A DNA stretch of 28,576 nucleotides, from NCBI GenBank assembly GCA_043782425.1, contig JAYWAM010000270.1:1-28576 (forward strand). The letters run 5' to 3'. Below the pieces are notes generated by a model. That model had not been told where the DNA came from, made no database searches, and was given only the letters and a program-made list of their open reading frames with translations. Made by a program: the position numbers and the translations under genes. Source of the DNA: JAYWAM01 sp043782425 (GTDB taxonomy: Bacteria > Pseudomonadota > Gammaproteobacteria > Burkholderiales > Usitatibacteraceae). Below are positions 14,105 through 22,012 of this stretch, in pieces; positions within the stretch are counted from its first letter, which is position 1, and every line of letters begins with the position of its first letter.

Positions 14105-15385
14105 GTGCGCACAGGTCACGGTAACTGTGTCTCGAAGATGAGTTTGAGACCAAGCAAAGACATGATTGCCCCAGCCGCTTTCGTCGGCGGTGTACCAGAT
14201 GTCACTGCGGTTGGCTTGGGTGGCAGGCGGGGGTGGTGGCGGCGCCACGGTAATGTTCGCCGATTGGCTGGTGCTGCCACCTGCGCCGGTGCAGGTGAGC
14301 GTGTATACGGCAGCGGTCGTCAACGCGGGCAGGGTTGCGACGCCCGAGGGCGCTTTGCCGCCGCTCCACGCTCCGGATGCCGCACACGTCGCAGCATTGC
14401 TTGACGACCAGGTGATCGTGGATGATGCGTTGTATGCCACCGAGGCGGGGCTGGCGCTCAGCGTTACTGTTGGCGCAGGTGGATTTGCACCACCTGCCAA
14501 ACCTATCATGGGGTTACCGCTGGCGTCACGCTTCGCGGGGATGGTGTTGGTATAAGCGATGTCGTCGAAATAAATATACTGATCCTTTGGCACGCCGCCA
14601 TTCCACCAGCCGAGAAAGTGCCCGGTGATATTTCCACTGCCGGAAAAGATTGAGCCCCCAACGGGAATATTACTCAAGCCGGTATGTTCCCAGATAAGTT
14701 CGCCTTGATGCCAAATGCGGAATATCCCTGTCCCTGAAGAACTCGCTTTCACGTACAGCTCCAGCGCGTGCCATACGCCTGGTGTTAAAAAATTTACTTG
14801 CTGCGTATTGCGATTTTGGCAGACAAAGCCGGGGGTGGAAAGCAGCTCGGCGCCGCCGACAATATACCCAAAGTTATCCGGGCTACCCGTGCAGCCATAA
14901 TTGGACGGACGAGTCGTAAGGATAGATATAAATCCCGCACCGCCGCCAACTGCATCCACCACGGCAAAGCGAAAAAGTTTCATGATGGGATTACTGGTCC
15001 AGTCGAAATCGGCAGGAACGTAGACATAAAACCGCGCCCACACCTCGCCCCCATCGGTGATGCTTGCCGGCAGGCGAAATTCATTCTGCCAGGTATTCTC
15101 TGTGCCGCCCGGAAGAAATATCTGGAGCGATTTTGTTCCAGAGTGGGCATAGCTTGTCGTAACCGACATACGACTATTGCTGCCGTATAGCCCGTCCCCC
15201 TGTCCCAGGTTTTGGTCGCCGCCGCCGGGGCCGACCGGAAACTTTTCGAATGTGGCGCTTACGGTCCAGGCGAAAACGGGCGCTGCAAGTATCGCGTTGC
15301 ACAACATTGCCAGAAAAACAAAACAAATCTTCGAAATTAAAGATGCACAAAACCAACTGCGGATTAGGCGTTGTGTTTCCAACAC
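14057..15385 (-). CDS. Secreted concanavalin-like/Ig-like protein, C-terminally truncated
   Basis: The frame is open to ATG 15469, but that overlaps the upstream gene by 67 bases and buries the signal peptide; GTG 15385 (or TTG 15382) is a better start, about 442 residues. A signal peptide ends near A-A-P-V-F-A. The first domain (about residues 40-290) resembles concanavalin-like polysaccharide-lyase folds (S-G-T-K-S-L-Q-I, W-A-R-F-Y-V-Y-V-P, Y-I-Y-F-D-D-I-A-Y). Next comes an Ig-like domain (T-W-S-S-S-N-A-A-T-C-A-A-S-G) shared with the beta-helix protein. The final domain starts D-I-W-Y-T-A-D-E-S-G-W-G but breaks off after about 20 residues; the last 25 residues are encoded largely by attC-like site A. 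Probably truncated by cassette insertion. Confidence 0.75.
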   Translation of the reverse strand: MLETQRLIRSWFCASLISKICFVFLAMLCNAILAAPVFAWTVSATFEKFPVGPGGGDQNLGQGDGLYGSNSRMSVTTSYAHSGTKSLQIFLPGGTENTWQNEFRLPASITDGGEVWARFYVYVPADFDWTSNPIMKLFRFAVVDAVGGGAGFISILTTRPSNYGCTGSPDNFGYIVGGAELLSTPGFVCQNRNTQQVNFLTPGVWHALELYVKASSSGTGIFRIWHQGELIWEHTGLSNIPVGGSIFSGSGNITGHFLGWWNGGVPKDQYIYFDDIAYTNTIPAKRDASGNPMIGLAGGANPPAPTVTLSASPASVAYNASSTITWSSSNAATCAASGAWSGGKAPSGVATLPALTTAAVYTLTCTGAGGSTSQSANITVAPPPPPPATQANRSDIWYTADESGWGNHVFAWSQTHLRDTVTVTCAHTHQSTGRCAMKPRTA

Positions 15386-15402
15386 TTTGCGCGCTGGTCC
15401 CG

Positions 15403-16848
15403 TCAGTATCGAAACGGCATATATTGTTTCGTGCCGCTGAATGTACCCGCACCCACATCGATCGTCCATTTGAAAGCGACCGGGGCAGGGCCGTAACCGT
15501 AGCTTCCGCCTGTGGCGGGCTGATGATAGAAAACAGTCGCTTCGACCATTTCAAAAGTGCCAACCCGCGCGCCAAGGGTAAAGCGACCAGGCTCATAAGC
15601 TGCGCCATAGTAGGAACCTGTAGGCCAGTATATCGGACCGATCCAGGGCTGGTTAGCAATACTAATTGCTGCCTTTCGTGTATCCGGCGCGACAAACCAT
15701 GTCATTTTTCCATCCGCGCCGTAGACATACCATATCGCGAACATGTATGGCATTTCACCGCTTGTGACGTTCGGTCTTTCGCCATGGTCGATCACCAGTC
15801 CCCAGCCCGATTCCGACGGGTTCCACCATGCGCCGCGACGATCAACGAAGCCATCGATAATGCGCCAGCGCGGGCCGGTAATGAAGCGAGTGAGAGGAGT
15901 GCTGCCGCTTTTTTCACCGATAGTCCAATCGAATGTGCCCGTGGTGTCGTCGTTAAACTGGATAGTGAACTTCCCAACCGGATCGCCGACATGCACTGCC
16001 TTGGGATCAAACGGTTGTCCATAGAACGGGCCAGTGACCAGGTGTGCCGCACCGCTCACGCGATTAATTCCGGCGCTTGCGCCGTTGGGCATCACGAACG
16101 ATATGGGGCGATTGTTTTCGTCATAGGTATTCCATATCGCAAACACTATGCCCGCTTCATTGCGATCCAGGCCGAGGCCCCATCCGGGCTGCTGCGGATT
16201 CCACCAGAAGCCTTTCACGTCCACTGAAAGCGTCATGTTCCCCGGCTGGTTTTCGGCAGGAACATGGGCGACATAGTCTGGGCTATCCGCATTCTCGCCA
16301 AAGAGCAATTCAAATGGCGCCGCTGCGTCGAACTGAACACCGGCGTTCGGGACTAACGGCGCCGCGCCGTCGCCGCGTTCATCGATGACATAGCTTTCTG
16401 TGAACTGCCGGAACCAAAACCCTTTCCAGCGAAACCCGTCTTCAAAACCCTGAATCATGCGTGCATCGTTCCCCGTCTGGCGCGCGCCCAATGAGCCGAG
16501 TACGCGGCCGTTCTGTCGCACGCTTATTATCGGCGCGATCTGCGTGGCGAAAGGCGTTGTGACACGGAAAGGCTTGAGCTTCAGCGCAACGACTGGTGTA
16601 TCGCCGAACTCGCTACAGCGCACACGCCAAACCGTTACATCGGTCGTGTATTCCGCGCGGTCGAGAGGCGTCGCATTGATGTGAGTCGCACGAAAGTAGC
16701 TAGAATTGGCAGGCGCGTCGCCCACCTCGCCTGCCGAGCGGATGCCTTGCGGATAGCAGCTTATCGGCTCCGCTGCCGCCGCATCTGAAGCGGGGAAAAA
16801 GAATGGCGCTGCGAGGACAAGAAAGGCAAAAAGCCGCGTATGAGACAT
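15403..16848 (-). CDS. Secreted protein with two ESGWG-type domains
   Basis: The 481-residue protein starts with a signal peptide (M-S-H-T-R-L-F-A-F, cleavage near D-A-A-A-A) and AGGAGA nine bases before the ATG. After an N-terminal region of about 200 residues come two related domains. The first begins F-W-W-N-P-Q-Q-P-G-W-G (about 212) and the second A-W-W-N-P-S-E-S-G-W-G (about 338). Each is followed by F-A-I-W-N-T-Y-D or F-A-I-W-Y-V-Y-G, then I-S-F-V or T-W-F-V. Domains with this W-(Y/W)-N-x-x-E-S-G-W-G signature are common in secreted proteobacterial proteins but not characterised to my knowledge. The partial third copy lies in the neighbouring gene at 14057-15385. Confidence 0.75.
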   Translation of the reverse strand: MSHTRLFAFLVLAAPFFFPASDAAAAEPISCYPQGIRSAGEVGDAPANSSYFRATHINATPLDRAEYTTDVTVWRVRCSEFGDTPVVALKLKPFRVTTPFATQIAPIISVRQNGRVLGSLGARQTGNDARMIQGFEDGFRWKGFWFRQFTESYVIDERGDGAAPLVPNAGVQFDAAAPFELLFGENADSPDYVAHVPAENQPGNMTLSVDVKGFWWNPQQPGWGLGLDRNEAGIVFAIWNTYDENNRPISFVMPNGASAGINRVSGAAHLVTGPFYGQPFDPKAVHVGDPVGKFTIQFNDDTTGTFDWTIGEKSGSTPLTRFITGPRWRIIDGFVDRRGAWWNPSESGWGLVIDHGERPNVTSGEMPYMFAIWYVYGADGKMTWFVAPDTRKAAISIANQPWIGPIYWPTGSYYGAAYEPGRFTLGARVGTFEMVEATVFYHQPATGGSYGYGPAPVAFKWTIDVGAGTFSGTKQYMPFRY

Positions 16849-16925
16849 GAGTCGTTTCTCCTATAAGTTTGGCGGAACATTGGCGGATTTTCTACGCTTT
16901 TTACGTCAAGTGCAATAGCAGATAG

Positions 16926-16959
16926 ACTTCACCTACCTCCTTTGGCAGGGGTATGAAGT
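16926..16959 (-). promoter_or_regulatory. Stem-loop in the leader of the ESGWG gene
   Basis: On the minus strand ACTTCA-TACC-CCT pairs with AGG-GGTA-TGAAGT, leaving a short loop and small bulges; about 13 pairs in 34 bases. It contains the AAGGAGGTAGG also found upstream of the small secreted gene at 11320. No T-run follows, so it may be a leader structure or a weak terminator for the permease gene. Confidence 0.4.
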
Positions 16960-17021
16960 GCACGGGAAGGGCACTAAGTAGACATGAGCTTGGTGATCAA
17001 TTCGCTGCGCATAATTTTACG

Positions 17022-19385
17022 TCATTCATAAGCCAGCGCCTCGCGCGTCGATACTGCAATGGCTTTGCGCGCGGGAATGCGGCTTGCCAACCAGCCAAAA
17101 ATCAGAATCACCGTCACCGTGATTACCAAACCGGAATTGCTGAACGCGTAGTCGAGCGGCGTGCCTATGCCCAGGATTAAATCCCCAAAAAACGCCGAAG
17201 CAACAATACTCAAAGGCCAGGCGAGCAGCAACCCCGCAAGAATACTGACGCTACTCACCAACATGCCCTCGGTGACGAACAAAGCGTAAATCATTTTGGG
17301 CGTCGCGCCGATGGCGCGCAGCACGCCGATTTCGCGCGTTCGTTCCATCACATTAATGCCTGTTGCCGAGGCCATGCCGAGGGCTGCCACCACCAGCACC
17401 AACAACGACAGCAAAGCGAACAGCGTCAGGATGATGTTCAGATGATCGTAAATAATTTTTGCGCGCTCCGTTTTCGACATGATGTACAGAATACTCAAAT
17501 CAGTCGGCGCGATGGCTTTCTCGATGTCTGCTTTTAAGCGCACCAGCTTGTCGAAGTCTTTGTTGTCCGCAACAAACATCAGACTGTTTATCAAGTGCTC
17601 GGGGTTGACCAGGGCGTCGTAGCGGTCTTTGTCGATGTAAATTTTTGCGACTTCAAATTCCTTGACGACGCCAACCAGCTTGGCGTTCAATATCGTCCCC
17701 TTGATGTCTATTGGATAATACCCGCCTAGCACGGGGTTCCCCATTGCCTCTGCCGCCTGTTGATTCATGGCAATTTCGAGTTCGTTCGACGCCTGTAGCC
17801 AGCGCCCGCGCAGGACTTCCCATTGAACCAAATCTGTATCGTAGGGAAGCGCCACAATGCCGATGCCGTTTGCAGTCGCGACCCGCCCGCTTTGCAGACG
17901 CCCGCGACCGCCATTCCACGCTTCGATACGGCTGACATTGGCGACAGACTTGAATGGTGCTAATGCTTGCTGCAAGGCAAGCGGCTCTTTGAACACCACC
18001 TGCACATCGTGCTTCATGGAAATTCTGGTGTGCGCCAAAAACTCTATCAGCGTCTGCCTGACGTTGAAGCCGCTACTGAAAATGGCCACGCCCAACGCCA
18101 TCGTGGCGACCGTGATGGCCAGGCGCGCTTTGCGTCGCAAGGTATTGCGAAATGCAAGCTGCATGCTAAGAGACAGAGGTAGTTGCGTGGCAGTATTTTG
18201 AGCGTTGCTGTCCTGGCGTATGCCGTAATCGGCAAGCGCGTCCAGCACAGATACGCTAATGCCCTTCAGCAAGGCTGGGAGAGACAAGAGGATGGGGAAC
18301 AGCAAACCGGCTGCGATAAGCGTTAAATACAACGCGAGCGGCAACGTTGTGGTGAGCACTTCAAAATTGAGTATCTTCGAGGTGAAGCGGGCGAACGCAT
18401 ATCCCGATAACACCGATAAGGGAATGGCCATCACGCTCGACAGCGCGCCGAACAGGAGCACCGTTGTCAGATAAATTCTCAGCACTTGCCAGCGTGATGC
18501 GCCTATGGCTTTGAGAATACCAATCTGGCGCACTTCTCTTGCCAGGATCGCCGCCATCAGTTGTGAAACCAATACCGCGCCCATCAGAAAAGCCAGCAGC
18601 CCGATGGCCCCTTGCAAGGCGATCAGCGTATTGAGCTGCCATTGATGCGGGTGCTCGTTTAACTTGGGAATATTTAGCGTCTTTACGTTTATGCCCTGGC
18701 GCGCAAGATCATCCAGAATCTTATCGGTCGCAGTCTGGACGTCTTGTTTGCTGTTGACGTTCTTCAGGCGAAACATCAATTGCCGGTTGACCGCTTCGCC
18801 GGTGATTTCGGTGTACGTTTTTTTATCGACATAGGTGTAGATGAAAGCGTCCTGCGTCGCAGGCGCTTGCGCGGGATCAAAGCTGATACCGGAAACGGGC
18901 ACTTCAATAATCTTTCCGTTGGCGCGAACCCTCGCGCGCGAACCGACTTTCAGATTCGAGACAAGCTGCCCGTTGCGCTCGACCAGCATGCTTCCTGGAT
19001 CGGGCGTCTGCTTGCCTGATTCGCGATAAATGCGCGCCAGGTGAAAGTCACTAAAATTTTCCACGCCAAAAATCCACATCGGCAGCCATTGATCCGGGAA
19101 CACCTCGATTCTTTGAATAGAAAGGTCGCGAAATTCTGCGCTCTCAATCTCCGCGCGCTTTCTAAACGCCGCCAAATCCAGGCGATCAAAATTATCTGCT
19201 GTCAGCATCACGTGGGCAGGTAGGGTACGCGTGAAATTTTCGTTCAGATCGTTCTTCAATATGGCATACGAAACCAGAATCGATCCCACGCCCCATAGCC
19301 CGATAACCAACGCAAAAACGACCAATGCCGAACGCCCGCGATTCGCCAGCAAGTCGCTGAGTGCTTTCTTAAGTGTCGTGTTCAT
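17022..19385 (-). CDS. ABC transporter permease with two FtsX domains (MacB/LolCE-like)
   Basis: This 787-residue membrane protein starts with a helix (about residues 18-42), followed by a MacB-type periplasmic domain and then an FtsX domain with A-I-L-A-R-E-V-R-Q-I-G-I-L-K-A-I-G-A-S. The arrangement repeats: a second first-helix and periplasmic domain, and a C-terminal FtsX domain with M-E-R-T-R-E-I-G-V-L-R-A-I-G-A-T-P. Such permeases work with LolD-like ATPases to extract lipids or lipoproteins or to move substrates mechanically across the periplasm. Its ATG overlaps the stop of the ATPase gene (ATGA on the minus strand), so they are one transcription unit. No dedicated periplasmic adaptor gene is next to it. 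The substrate is unknown. Confidence 0.9.
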   Translation of the reverse strand: MNTTLKKALSDLLANRGRSALVVFALVIGLWGVGSILVSYAILKNDLNENFTRTLPAHVMLTADNFDRLDLAAFRKRAEIESAEFRDLSIQRIEVFPDQWLPMWIFGVENFSDFHLARIYRESGKQTPDPGSMLVERNGQLVSNLKVGSRARVRANGKIIEVPVSGISFDPAQAPATQDAFIYTYVDKKTYTEITGEAVNRQLMFRLKNVNSKQDVQTATDKILDDLARQGINVKTLNIPKLNEHPHQWQLNTLIALQGAIGLLAFLMGAVLVSQLMAAILAREVRQIGILKAIGASRWQVLRIYLTTVLLFGALSSVMAIPLSVLSGYAFARFTSKILNFEVLTTTLPLALYLTLIAAGLLFPILLSLPALLKGISVSVLDALADYGIRQDSNAQNTATQLPLSLSMQLAFRNTLRRKARLAITVATMALGVAIFSSGFNVRQTLIEFLAHTRISMKHDVQVVFKEPLALQQALAPFKSVANVSRIEAWNGGRGRLQSGRVATANGIGIVALPYDTDLVQWEVLRGRWLQASNELEIAMNQQAAEAMGNPVLGGYYPIDIKGTILNAKLVGVVKEFEVAKIYIDKDRYDALVNPEHLINSLMFVADNKDFDKLVRLKADIEKAIAPTDLSILYIMSKTERAKIIYDHLNIILTLFALLSLLVLVVAALGMASATGINVMERTREIGVLRAIGATPKMIYALFVTEGMLVSSVSILAGLLLAWPLSIVASAFFGDLILGIGTPLDYAFSNSGLVITVTVILIFGWLASRIPARKAIAVSTREALAYE

Positions 19386-20299
19386 GGCGAAGGCATATCG
19401 AGTATTCCCTGATTTGCGACAGCCCCACCCTCACCCCTGCCCTCTCCCGCCCAGGCGGGAGAGGGGGTTTCTCCCTCTCCACCGGAACGGGGGGTTGCGC
19501 AGGGGTTTCGGTTGGCATGCCAATCGCCTGTGCAACGGCTGTCCAGTGCATTGGACAGCGCGCCCTGCAAGGGAGGGGGTGGTGGAGCCAAGAAACTGCC
19601 GTCAACTAGGAAACGCTCAATAGTATCGCTGGCGATCACGCCATCATTGAGCATAAAAACACGATCATATTTTGCAGCGGATAAATTTTCATGGGTCACC
19701 ACAATGACGGTTTTCCCATTGGTGACCAGCTCCGCGAACAACGACTGAATAGATTGCGCTGTCTTGCTGTCCAGATTCCCGGTCGGCTCGTCCGCCACCA
19801 GAATAGGCGCGTCGTTCGCCAGCGCACGCGCAATGGCGGCGCGCTGCTGCTCGCCGCCGGAAAGCGCGGCGGGCAGTTTCGCCGCATGTTGCGCAATGCC
19901 CACCTGTGAGAGCAGCATAGCCGCGCGCTGTCTGCGCTCTTTCTTTGGAATAACATTCACAAAGTCCATCGCCAGTAGTAAATTTTCCGTGATACTTAGC
20001 GTGGGGATAAGCTGAAAGAATTGAAAAACTATGCCAATGTTGGCGCCGCGCCACGTCGCCAGGCGGCTCTCGTCCAGCCTATGTATCTGGCTCGCGTTGA
20101 TGGTCACTGTGCCTTGGCTAGGATGGTCTATACCTGTCAACATGTTCAAGAGCGTGGACTTCCCGCTGCCTGATTTACCCACGATCGCGACATACTCGCC
20201 TTGGCCGATGGTGAGGTCGATATTCTTCAGTGCATAGAAGCGCCCGGCGGGTGACTCGAACCACTTGGATACTTGCGTGAGTTGAATGAAGTCCGGCAT
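19382..20299 (-). CDS. ABC transporter ATP-binding protein (LolD/MacB-like), repeat-extended C-terminus
   Basis: This 305-residue ATPase has Walker A G41-K-S-G-S-G-K-S-T49, signature L-S-G-G-E-Q-Q-R, Walker B I-L-V-A-D-E-P-T-G-N-L-D and the switch histidine in V-V-T-H-E. AGGAGA precedes the ATG. Relatives are about 225-240 residues long. The last 67 residues here (from about 239) are a low-complexity P/G/E/A-rich tail, encoded by two palindromic repeats at 19538-19559 and 19441-19464. The tail was therefore probably gained when repeat elements entered the 3' end of the gene, shifting the stop to its overlap with the permease start. The pair forms a type VII-like ABC system. Confidence 0.9.
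   Translation of the reverse strand: MPDFIQLTQVSKWFESPAGRFYALKNIDLTIGQGEYVAIVGKSGSGKSTLLNMLTGIDHPSQGTVTINASQIHRLDESRLATWRGANIGIVFQFFQLIPTLSITENLLLAMDFVNVIPKKERRQRAAMLLSQVGIAQHAAKLPAALSGGEQQRAAIARALANDAPILVADEPTGNLDSKTAQSIQSLFAELVTNGKTVIVVTHENLSAAKYDRVFMLNDGVIASDTIERFLVDGSFLAPPPPPLQGALSNALDSRCTGDWHANRNPCATPRSGGEGETPSPAWAGEGRGEGGAVANQGILDMPSP
19441..19464. repeat. REP-like inverted repeat, copy 2 (inside the ATPase frame)
   Basis: CCTCTCCCGCC, CA, GGCGGGAGAGG: perfect 11-base arms with a 2-base loop. It shares the CTCTCCCGC/GCGGGAGAG core with 9171-9194. It is translated as part of the Gly/Glu-rich tail of the ATPase. Confidence 0.75.
19538..19559. repeat. Second inverted repeat inside the ATPase tail
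   Basis: GCTGTCCA and TGGACAGC form a perfect 8-base inverted repeat around GTGCAT. It lies about 75 bases from the REP-like copy at 19441-19464 and also within the extra C-terminal tail, suggesting a compound repeat element. Confidence 0.6.
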
Positions 20300-20449
20300 T
20301 TGAATTCTCCTGTTTTTCCCATATGTATCGTGACTGACATGGCAATCAGCTAAGGCCTCTCACAACTTGTCCTGACTCGACATTCCCGTCCCCGCGCAGT
20401 CATTCGAGGACAGACTCCAGCGGGAATCCATTTGCGAGAGAAAAATGGT

Positions 20450-20467
20450 TCCCCGCTTTCGCGGGGA
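20450..20467 (-). terminator. Hairpin terminator downstream of the DUF2141 gene
   Basis: TCCCCGC, four-base loop, GCGGGGA: a 7-base perfect stem 11 bases past the DUF2141 stop. On the minus strand it is followed by AACCATTTTT, a short T-run, so it can act as an intrinsic terminator. The GC-rich context 20380-20475 also contains CATTCCCG and CGGGAAT repeats typical of dispersed intergenic palindromes, so it may be a recruited repeat. Confidence 0.5.
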
Positions 20468-20477
20468 CGACATTTAT

Positions 20478-20963
20478 TCAGGGATTGCTTAACAAAATCT
20501 CCAGCGGCTTGCTGTCCGCCATAAAGGCAAAACGCAACTTTTCAAAACTTGGCATCCCGGAAAACATGGAAAGCTTGAAGCCGTTGGTAAAACCCAAGGG
20601 CTCGGCAGGAAGGCGCAGAAAGTTGTGGTCCAGATCGTTGTTGCCGTTTTCGTCGTGAAAGGCGGTGACCGCGTAGTTTCCGGGTACGACATTGCGAAAA
20701 ACAAATGTCGCTTTACCTTGCTGAATTTTTGCTGCGAGGCGGATATACGGCTTGCTGAAAATATCGTCGCCGTCGCGAAACAAGCTGGCAAGCGCTTGGC
20801 CGCGTTCGTGTGCAAAACCGCTGACGTGGACGGTGAGGTCTGCTTGCGTTTGATCCGCCCAGACAGGCGTTAATAGCAGACACATGACTAAAGCCCCTGC
20901 CGCGTACCGTGTAGCGCAAATTGTCCTCACATCTCTTACCAAAACTAAAATAGCCACAAACAT
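20478..20963 (-). CDS. DUF2141 domain periplasmic protein
   Basis: The 161-residue protein has a GGAGG six bases before its ATG and an N-terminal signal segment of about 36 residues ending near P-V-W-A-D. The mature part matches DUF2141: a beta-sandwich-like domain with L-A-S-L-F, F-V-F-R-N-V-V-P-G-N-Y-A-V-T-A-F-H-D-E-N-G-N-N-D-L-D, and P-A-E-P-L-G-F-T-N-G. The acidic D-E-N-G-N-N-D-L-D stretch looks like a possible calcium-binding loop. Function is unknown. It is the first minus-strand gene divergent from the second TetR regulator, with the ABC genes following 178 bases downstream beyond a likely terminator. Confidence 0.85.
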   Translation of the reverse strand: MFVAILVLVRDVRTICATRYAAGALVMCLLLTPVWADQTQADLTVHVSGFAHERGQALASLFRDGDDIFSKPYIRLAAKIQQGKATFVFRNVVPGNYAVTAFHDENGNNDLDHNFLRLPAEPLGFTNGFKLSMFSGMPSFEKLRFAFMADSKPLEILLSNP

Positions 20964-20994
20964 AACTTGCCTCCGCTGAACTTAAGTATCAAAA

Positions 20995-21008
20995 TGGACA
21001 TGTGTTCA
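20995..21008. promoter_or_regulatory. Possible operator between DUF2141 and TetR genes
   Basis: TGGACATGTGTTCA is an imperfect 14-base palindrome in the divergent intergenic region. For the minus-strand gene it falls between TCGACT and GATACT (the -10 at 20985-20990), spaced 17 bases, so a bound repressor would block the promoter. The match is modest. Confidence 0.35.
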
Positions 21009-21120
21009 GTCGAGAGTTTAGCGGGCGCAAAATGCGTATGCCAGAACAGCGCACGCAGCTTTGTCCGTTAACGAACTTCGCAGAATGCTTTGTCCACTAT
21101 TGGCGATTCAGGAGCACAGC

Positions 21121-21717
21121 ATGTTGCGCAAAAACAGCGAAGACCGGCGTAGGAGAAAGACGCGCAAGGCGCTACAAGAGGCGTTGATTTCCCTTATGTT
21201 CGAGAAAAGTTACGATGCCATCCTGGTTCAGGAAATTCTGGATCGCGCCAACGTCGGACGATCAACCTTCTACACGCATTTTTGTGACAAGAGCGAATTG
21301 CTGGTCGAAGGCTTAGAGGGTCTACAGGACTTGTTACGCAAGGCGCAGATGGCGGCGCCCGCTATTGCAGGCAAAAAATACGAAAAGGTGATCGGCTTCA
21401 GTCTGGCGATGTTTGAGCACGTCCATGACCACAAGCAACTTTATCGGTCTCTGGTGAACGGATCGGGCTGGACGATAGTGCGTCAACGCATGGAAGAAAT
21501 ACTCATGCAGTTGATGAAGGACGAGGCGCGCGCGCATTTTAAGCGCAAAGCCTTTTCCGATGCGTCGTTCGCACTCTTCATTCATTTTCTGGGTACGACG
21601 TTTATGTCTGTGATGACCTGGTGGTTCAATTTCAAGAAACCGCTCTCTCCCAAGGAAATCAACGCGCTGTTTCGTGAGCTGGTGATTCCTACTCTAGCCG
21701 CCCAACTGGATCATTGA
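21121..21717 (+). CDS. TetR/AcrR-family transcriptional regulator
   Basis: ATG 21121 is chosen because AGGAG at 21110-21114 lies six bases upstream; the frame is open further left but without signals. The protein has 198 residues. The helix-turn-helix covers about residues 10-56, with I-L-D-R-A-N-V-G-R-S-T-F-Y-T-H-F-C-D-K-S-E-L. The C-terminal part ends with M-S-V-M-T-W-W-F and P-L-S-P-K-E-I-N-A-L-F-R-E-L, the pattern of the TetR_C_8 (DhaS-like) group. Divergent placement suggests that it controls the DUF2141 gene and perhaps the ABC genes beyond. The ligand is unknown. Confidence 0.85.
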   Translation: MLRKNSEDRRRRKTRKALQEALISLMFEKSYDAILVQEILDRANVGRSTFYTHFCDKSELLVEGLEGLQDLLRKAQMAAPAIAGKKYEKVIGFSLAMFEHVHDHKQLYRSLVNGSGWTIVRQRMEEILMQLMKDEARAHFKRKAFSDASFALFIHFLGTTFMSVMTWWFNFKKPLSPKEINALFRELVIPTLAAQLDH

Positions 21718-21788
21718 TGTTTTGATTACACCCGGCAACTGTCTCACCCCTGTAGGCGCGGAAAGCAGCCTGGTAGGTTGCGCTTCAT

Positions 21789-22012
21789 TCAGCCCGCACG
21801 ACACGCGCGTAGGCAAGAACCTCCTCTCTCCTGCTTGCGGCCACCGCCAAGAAGAATCATCATGATCGTGATGGCCCAGTAAAACCAAGATGTAAGCCAC
21901 GCTGGCCTTTCTTTATGAAATGTGTGGCGCAGTTGTACAGTGCGTAAAGCTCTGGAATGACGCCTCCAATTACGCCAAGCCAAAAGCCATCAAGGGGAGC
22001 AATCTGTGGCAT
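21789..22012 (-). pseudogene. Frameshifted small membrane protein gene
   Basis: From ATG 22012 (overlapping the previous stop as TGATG) the frame gives D-G-F-W-L-G-V-I-G-G-V-I-P-E-L-Y-A-L-Y. It then loses sense at TACAACTGCGCC (about 21928-21939). Adding one A would restore Y-K-L-R-H and join the second frame, T-F-H-K-E-R-P-A-W-L-T-S-W-F-Y-W-A-I-T-I-M-M-I-L-L-G-G-G. Together these give a coherent two-helix membrane protein. After G-G-G the frame runs into the decayed repeat at 21819-21840 and ends at 21789. The gene is broken by one base and probably also shortened at its 3' end, unless the base is a sequencing error. Confidence 0.6.
21819..21840. repeat. REP-like repeat, copy 3 (half element)
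   Basis: ACCTCCTCTCTCCTGCTTGCGG closely follows the left half of the element at 9167-9188 (ACCTCCTCTCTCCCGCAAGCGG), but the right arm is missing. It marks the 3' end of the broken membrane protein gene. Confidence 0.5.

Noticed and set aside
15250..16227. Long plus-strand frame of 325 codons.
   Set aside because: Antisense shadow of two real secreted-protein genes; no start signal or known domains.
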